DNA of 64,000 nt, taken from Glutamicibacter sp002979865 (lineage in GTDB: Bacteria > Actinomycetota > Actinomycetes > Actinomycetales > Micrococcaceae). Numbering within the stretch: the first letter of the stretch is position 1; the number at the start of each line of letters is the position of its first letter. The position numbers and the translations under genes were made by a program. The DNA lies in contig NZ_CP188297.1 in NCBI RefSeq assembly GCF_050030965.1, positions 2,542,001-2,606,000 of the forward strand, read 5' to 3'. The notes beneath the pieces were generated by a model that was given only the letters and a program-made list of their open reading frames with translations, did no database searches and was not told the origin of the DNA. Below, one piece after another: positions 59,920 to 64,000 of the stretch.

Positions 59920-62243
59920 GTTCCTTTGCCAATTCCGGCGCAGCCTCGCTGACCCAGCGCGGTGCCGCCATCACCGCAACGGGGTTCGGCTGGCAGCACT
60001 CCGAGAGGAAGAATCCTGCCATCTCGGGACTGGACCTTGTGATCCACGCCGGTGAGAAGGTGCTGCTGGTCGGTCCATCGGGCGCCGGCAAGTCAACCTT
60101 GCTGCACGCGATGGCCGGGTTGCTGGAAGCGGATGAGGACGATCAGGTCGCTGGCCGGCTGCTCATAGATGGCAGCGATGCCTTCATCCGGAGCCACCCG
60201 GTGGGCTTGATGCAGCAAGACCCGGAAACCCAGGTAGTGCAAAGCAGGGTCGCCGATGACGTGGCCTTTGGCGCCGAGAATCTCGGAATGGATCCCGAAC
60301 TGATCCGCCAGCGGATCCCCGAAGTGCTGGACGCTGTGGGTCTGGGTGCGCTGTCCTTCGAGCACCGCACCCAGCAACTTTCCGGCGGACAGAAACAGCG
60401 GTTGGCCTTGGCCGGCATTCTGGCCATGGAACCCAGCGTCATGCTGCTCGATGAACCGACTGCCAATGTGGACCCGCAGAGCATTGAGCTCTTGCGCGAT
60501 GCGGTGCTGAACGCCGCCCGGCTTTCCGGTGCCACGCTGGTCGTCGTGGAACACCGGATTGAAGCCTGGGCGCAGCATGTGGACCGGGTTATCGTGCTGC
60601 AGCCCGGTGGGGGAGTCGCGCACGATCTGGACCCGCAGCAGCTGTACACCGATGAAACGGTGCGCGAGGAGCTGGCTGCTGCCGGGCTGTGGATTCCAGG
60701 CTACTTCCCGCAGGTGGCTCGGGCAACGAACGGTGCCGGTGCCACGCTGCTGGAAGCGCAGCAGCTGGTATCCGCCCGCACCGCCACGGCACCGCGCACC
60801 CAAGCGGTGGACGTGAATGTGCAAGCGGGCACCGCGACGGTGATTCGCGGTGAGAATGGCGCTGGAAAGTCGACGCTGGCCTTGACCTTGGGCGGATTGC
60901 TCGTCCCGGCCGACGGCGGGTTGGCGGCCACCGCGCAACTGGCCGACGGCCTGGGCAACTCCCCGTTTGCCTGGAAGGCCGGTGCATTGATTGGGCGGAT
61001 CGGTTCGGTGTTCCAGGAACCCGAACACCAATTCGTGACCCAGAGCGTTCGGGAAGAGCTGGCTTTCGCTCCCAGCCGCGCGCAGGCCAGCAGCGCCGAT
61101 GCGCCGAAATACGAGCCGGCCCAGGTCCAAGCGCGCGTGGACGCGTTGCTGGAACGCTTGGGCCTGGCGCATTTGGCAGACGCGAACCCGTTCACTCTCT
61201 CCGGGGGCGAGAAGCGGCGCTTGTCCGTGGCCACTGTTCTGGCCGCATCCCCCCAGGTGCTGATCCTCGACGAACCGACCTTCGGGCAGGATGCGAATAC
61301 GTGGAGGGAACTGGCCGGGCTGCTGGTTGAGGAATTGCAGCAGGGCACCGCGATCATTGCTGTGACCCACGACGATCACTTTGCCTCGGTGCTCAAAGCA
61401 AGGGACCTGGTGCTCACTGCCGGCACCCCGGAAGCTGGTACCCCGCGACAGGGGCCGGTGCTTGATGCGCCGGTAGGGCATAGCTGGTTGGCGAAGATCA
61501 ATCCGCTGGCCAAGCTCGGTGCGGTGGCTGCGGCAACACTGCCGTTGATCACCACCTTGGATTGGGTTTCGGCGCTGGTGGTGATCGTGGCGACCGTGGT
61601 GTTCTTCCCCCTGGCAGGGCTGAGCCCGCTGAAATTCCTCAAGCGCGCGTGGCCACTGCTGATTGCCGGAATCCTTGCGGCGTGGGGCATCGCCTTGGTG
61701 GGCCAGGATAGCGGCATGGTCTACGCCCAATTCGGCGCCTTCAGCATCACCGAGGGATCGGTGGCCGGGGGCATTGCCACCGGACTGCGCGCTTTCGCGC
61801 TGGCCATCCCGTGCATCTTGCTGCTGGCCACCACGAATCCAAGCGATTTGGGCGGGGCGCTGTCTCAGCAGCTGAAGGTACCCCACCGGTTTGTGCTCGG
61901 GGCCTTGGCCGGCATGCGCCTACTCGGGTTGATGGTGGAAGAATTCACCACGCTCACGCTGGCCCGGCGCGCTCGCGGTGTCGGGAACTTCGGCACCGTG
62001 GGCCAACGCATCAAGGCAACCCTCGGCCAGGTGCTGGCCTTGCTGGTGCAAGCGATTCGCCGCGCCGGACGGTTGGCCACCACGATGGAGGCCAAGGGGT
62101 TTGGCACGGCCAAGCGTACATGGATTCGCACGGCCACCTTCACCTGGCGTGATGGCATGGTGCTGGCCACGGGGATCCTGTTTGGCACGGCCGCAATGGC
62201 TGCGGCCGTGCTGGCAGGGACCTACAACTTGGTGTGGTCCTAG
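59916..62243 (+). CDS. Fused ECF transporter: two ATPase domains plus EcfT (YkoD-YkoC fusion)
   Basis: This single 775-residue chain has three parts. ABC domain 1 (about 20-270) has GPSGAGKST, LSGGQKQR and VMLLDEP. ABC domain 2 (about 285-515) has GENGAGKST, LSGGEKRR and VLILDEP. The C-terminal EcfT-type membrane domain (about 525-775) contains the coupling Ala-Arg-Gly motif (LARRARGVG) and AKGFGTAKRT. In Bacillus, YkoD holds the two ATPases and YkoC is the separate transmembrane part; here they are joined. It is coupled to ykoE by ATGA and is under the TPP riboswitch. Its stop shares CTAG with the convergent gene. Confidence 0.92.
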   Translation: MSSFANSGAASLTQRGAAITATGFGWQHSERKNPAISGLDLVIHAGEKVLLVGPSGAGKSTLLHAMAGLLEADEDDQVAGRLLIDGSDAFIRSHPVGLMQQDPETQVVQSRVADDVAFGAENLGMDPELIRQRIPEVLDAVGLGALSFEHRTQQLSGGQKQRLALAGILAMEPSVMLLDEPTANVDPQSIELLRDAVLNAARLSGATLVVVEHRIEAWAQHVDRVIVLQPGGGVAHDLDPQQLYTDETVREELAAAGLWIPGYFPQVARATNGAGATLLEAQQLVSARTATAPRTQAVDVNVQAGTATVIRGENGAGKSTLALTLGGLLVPADGGLAATAQLADGLGNSPFAWKAGALIGRIGSVFQEPEHQFVTQSVREELAFAPSRAQASSADAPKYEPAQVQARVDALLERLGLAHLADANPFTLSGGEKRRLSVATVLAASPQVLILDEPTFGQDANTWRELAGLLVEELQQGTAIIAVTHDDHFASVLKARDLVLTAGTPEAGTPRQGPVLDAPVGHSWLAKINPLAKLGAVAAATLPLITTLDWVSALVVIVATVVFFPLAGLSPLKFLKRAWPLLIAGILAAWGIALVGQDSGMVYAQFGAFSITEGSVAGGIATGLRAFALAIPCILLLATTNPSDLGGALSQQLKVPHRFVLGALAGMRLLGLMVEEFTTLTLARRARGVGNFGTVGQRIKATLGQVLALLVQAIRRAGRLATTMEAKGFGTAKRTWIRTATFTWRDGMVLATGILFGTAAMAAAVLAGTYNLVWS

Positions 62244-63115
62244 CGGATTGCTTCGCTCAGGGCGCTGAGCTCTTCATGGAGCTCAGCGTCCAGGCGCAAC
62301 GGCTTGGCATCGATGGTGCGCACCGGGGTCAGCAGGCGGATGGAGGAAACCAGCCACACGCCATCGGCCTGGTACAGGTCTTCCGGGCGCAACGGGCCGT
62401 AGCCCAGCTCCCAGCCATCCTGGGCCGCGGCGTCGAAAATGGCGCTTTGCGTGGTGCCTGGCAGGATGCCGGTTTCAAGCATCGGGGTCAGCAGCCGCTT
62501 GGTCTCGCCATCGCGCTGGGCTACCAGCACGGTCGAGGTCGGAGCTTCCAGGATGATCCCGTCGGCGGAGGTGAAAATGACATCATGGGCGCCGTGCTTG
62601 TGCGCGTAGCGCAGGGCGGCCATGTTGATCGAATAGGAAAGGGTCTTGGCGCCCATCATGAGCCATGGCGCACGTTCGGCCAGCTTCGAGTCGTAGCCGC
62701 GATCCAGCATCAGGACATCCACACCGGTTTCACGCTGTTCCCTGCCCAAGGCCGGGGCAGGGGTCACGGTGACCCAGCAAATGGCAGGATCATTGTCGTG
62801 CTCGCCGCGCGCGGCGACCAGCTTGACCACCGCTTCTTCAGCGCCGCCGGTGGCATCGAAATCGGCCACAGCGGTATCTACCGCGGCAAACCAGCTGCGC
62901 GCATCGGGAATGGCCAAGTCGGCAACTTCAGCCGAGGTCGCCAAGCGTGCCAGGTGCGCTTCGAATTTGCGTACGGCCTGGTTGGTGTAGAGCATCGATT
63001 CAAAGATGCCATCACCTCGCGTGACTCCCTGTGCTGTGACCAGAAGTTGCGGTGCAGTGATGTCTGCAAGACGACCAGCCGGATAGGCCGGATCCAAGAA
63101 TACAAGTGAGCTCAT
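62240..63115 (-). CDS. pabC: Class IV aminotransferase, probable aminodeoxychorismate lyase
   Basis: The 291 residues have class IV PLP features: GVTRGDGIFESM near residues 30-41, the Schiff-base Lys in LMMGAKTLSYSINMAAL (about 150-166), the cofactor Glu in DGIILEAPTSTVLV and GILPGTTQ. Aminodeoxychorismate lyase makes 4-aminobenzoate for folate; a branched-chain or D-amino acid transaminase is the alternative. It is a single gene, not next to pabA or pabB. Confidence 0.85.
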   Translation of the reverse strand: MSSLVFLDPAYPAGRLADITAPQLLVTAQGVTRGDGIFESMLYTNQAVRKFEAHLARLATSAEVADLAIPDARSWFAAVDTAVADFDATGGAEEAVVKLVAARGEHDNDPAICWVTVTPAPALGREQRETGVDVLMLDRGYDSKLAERAPWLMMGAKTLSYSINMAALRYAHKHGAHDVIFTSADGIILEAPTSTVLVAQRDGETKRLLTPMLETGILPGTTQSAIFDAAAQDGWELGYGPLRPEDLYQADGVWLVSSIRLLTPVRTIDAKPLRLDAELHEELSALSEAIR

Positions 63116-63281
63116 AAAGACAGATTATCGAACCCCAGCGTCTTCTGCGCGATTTCTGCAGGCGGAGATTCAGACAAGTCCGGCAATGTTCGATAAGCTA
63201 AGCGAAGGATTTTGGCCTGTACATCGCAGATCAGAGGCCGATAATGCCGAATTCGCGGGGTGTAGCCAAGGGGGTGCCCGA

Positions 63282-64000
63282 GTGTGGCCAAGTAATGAAG
63301 TCTTCTTGCAGATTGGCGGCGTTCTCTGGAGCGTGCTGGTCGCAATAGAGCTAGCGGTTCGCTACTTCATGATCGGCATCGTTCCGGGCAACCGGCGCCC
63401 CACCACCGCCATGGCATGGCTATTGGCTATCTTCTTCCTGCCCGTTGTGGGACTTGTCGCATACTGGCTTTTCGCCAATCCGCACCTGTCGCGCCGCCGC
63501 TTGGAAAAGCAGCGGCGTGCGCACGATGAAATCATGAAGGCCACGAGCCACATGCAGCTGCCCGAAGAATTCCATTCCCAGGAGGAATGGGTCGAATCGG
63601 CAGTCATGCTCAACCGCAATCTTGGTGCCATGCCGCTGGAAGGTGGCAACCAGGTAGAGGTCATTTCCGATTACCGGGCTTCGCTCGATGCCATGCGCAA
63701 GGAAATCGATAACGCCACCCGCTATGTGCACATCCAGTTCTACATCATGGGCGATGACCCGGATTATGTTGGACCGGTACTCGATGCGCTGGAAGCGGCC
63801 GCGGAGCGCGGCGTGCACGTCCGGTTGCTCTTCGACCACCTGGGAACCTTGCGCGTCAAGGGCTACAAGGATTTCAAGAAGCGGCTGAAGAAATCCGGTA
63901 TCAACTGGCGCCCGATGCTGCCCATCGACCTGATTGGCCGTCGTTGGCGCCGCCCGGATCTGCGCAACCACCGCAAGATCCTCGTTGTTGATGGCGAGGT
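63282..64000 (+). CDS. cls: Cardiolipin synthase (N-terminal part, cut by window edge)
   Basis: About 239 residues are visible. Two N-terminal transmembrane helices are present (about 8-30 and 42-64), with GIVPGNRRPTTAMAWLLAIF. The first phospholipase D domain follows with HIQFYIMGDD and the HKD motif NHRKILVVDG at the edge. The second HKD domain lies outside. The start is GTG 63282 after AAGGGGG. It would join two phosphatidylglycerols or PG and CDP-DAG to make cardiolipin in the membrane. Confidence 0.9.
   Translation, partial: MWPSNEVFLQIGGVLWSVLVAIELAVRYFMIGIVPGNRRPTTAMAWLLAIFFLPVVGLVAYWLFANPHLSRRRLEKQRRAHDEIMKATSHMQLPEEFHSQEEWVESAVMLNRNLGAMPLEGGNQVEVISDYRASLDAMRKEIDNATRYVHIQFYIMGDDPDYVGPVLDALEAAAERGVHVRLLFDHLGTLRVKGYKDFKKRLKKSGINWRPMLPIDLIGRRWRRPDLRNHRKILVVDGE

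Overview
The window looks like chromosomal DNA of a high-GC actinobacterium of the Micrococcaceae (Arthrobacter/Glutamicibacter type). The basis is GC-rich codon use with frequent GTG/TTG starts, a copper amine oxidase of the Arthrobacter kind, an A/B-fused Mrp antiporter, a CopD-CtaG fusion, a DUF222/HNH protein and a cysteine-free rpmB-rpmG-rpsN cluster. This assignment is inference from gene content. No rRNA, CRISPR array, insertion sequence or prophage was seen. One tRNA (Gly, anticodon CCC) is present. The window opens inside a copper amine oxidase gene and closes inside a cardiolipin synthase gene.

Layout. (1) 1-5.7 kb: amine catabolism island: copper amine oxidase, a divergent TetR regulator with a perfect palindromic operator, a FeaR-like AraC regulator, an APC permease and an aldehyde dehydrogenase. 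(2) 5.7-8.7 kb: rifampin ADP-ribosyltransferase, an HI0607-type shikimate-dehydrogenase-like protein, an HtaA-domain protein and two small membrane proteins. (3) 8.7-14.6 kb: divergent PucR regulator facing (methyl)malonate-semialdehyde dehydrogenase, a class III aminotransferase and an FAD-linked oxidase, consistent with beta-alanine/beta-amino acid use. (4) 14.7-19.5 kb: DUF222/HNH protein, a large acyl-CoA dehydrogenase and an XRE/ImmA-type regulator. (5) 19.6-26 kb: polyamine region: class III aminotransferase plus Lrp regulator, divergent from a potD-(small ORF)-potA-potB-potC operon that ends in a strong terminator. (6) 26.3-30.7 kb: MarR regulator, rpmB-rpmG-rpsN, DUF1992 protein, an SDR, and two identical HU genes inside a 380-bp exact direct repeat. 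(7) 30.8-36.7 kb: copper handling and oxidase maturation: membrane protein, CopC, PCuAC lipoprotein, Tat-exported DyP peroxidase, CopD-CtaG fusion, lipoprotein. (8) 36.9-49 kb: thioredoxin-NHL protein, MFS exporter, anchored protein, HerA-like ATPase, polar amino-acid ABC transporter, AEC carrier, tRNA-Gly, SseB protein, class I fumarase. (9) 49-64 kb: M15 carboxypeptidase, dCTP deaminase, UMF1-type MFS, mrpACDEFG, DUF4235 protein, a TPP riboswitch controlling ykoE and a fused YkoD-YkoC transporter gene, aminodeoxychorismate lyase, and partial cls.

How the genes fit together. Regions 1, 3 and 5 are three nitrogen-compound catabolic units, each with its own regulator (TetR+AraC, PucR, Lrp): uptake (APC permease or Pot system), deamination (amine oxidase or PLP transaminases) and aldehyde oxidation (ALDH or MMSDH). 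Region 7 reads as a periplasmic copper relay toward cytochrome oxidase, with a DyP peroxidase embedded. Strong stem-loop terminators separate many units. Three convergent gene pairs share a CTAG so that both stop codons overlap.

The most unusual sequence features are the perfect HU duplication with different promoters and terminators, a 53-codon ORF translationally coupled inside the pot operon, and a 15-bp hairpin whose 3' arm contains the Shine-Dalgarno of a 48-residue ORF downstream of fumarase. I did not find a clearly novel defence or mobile system.
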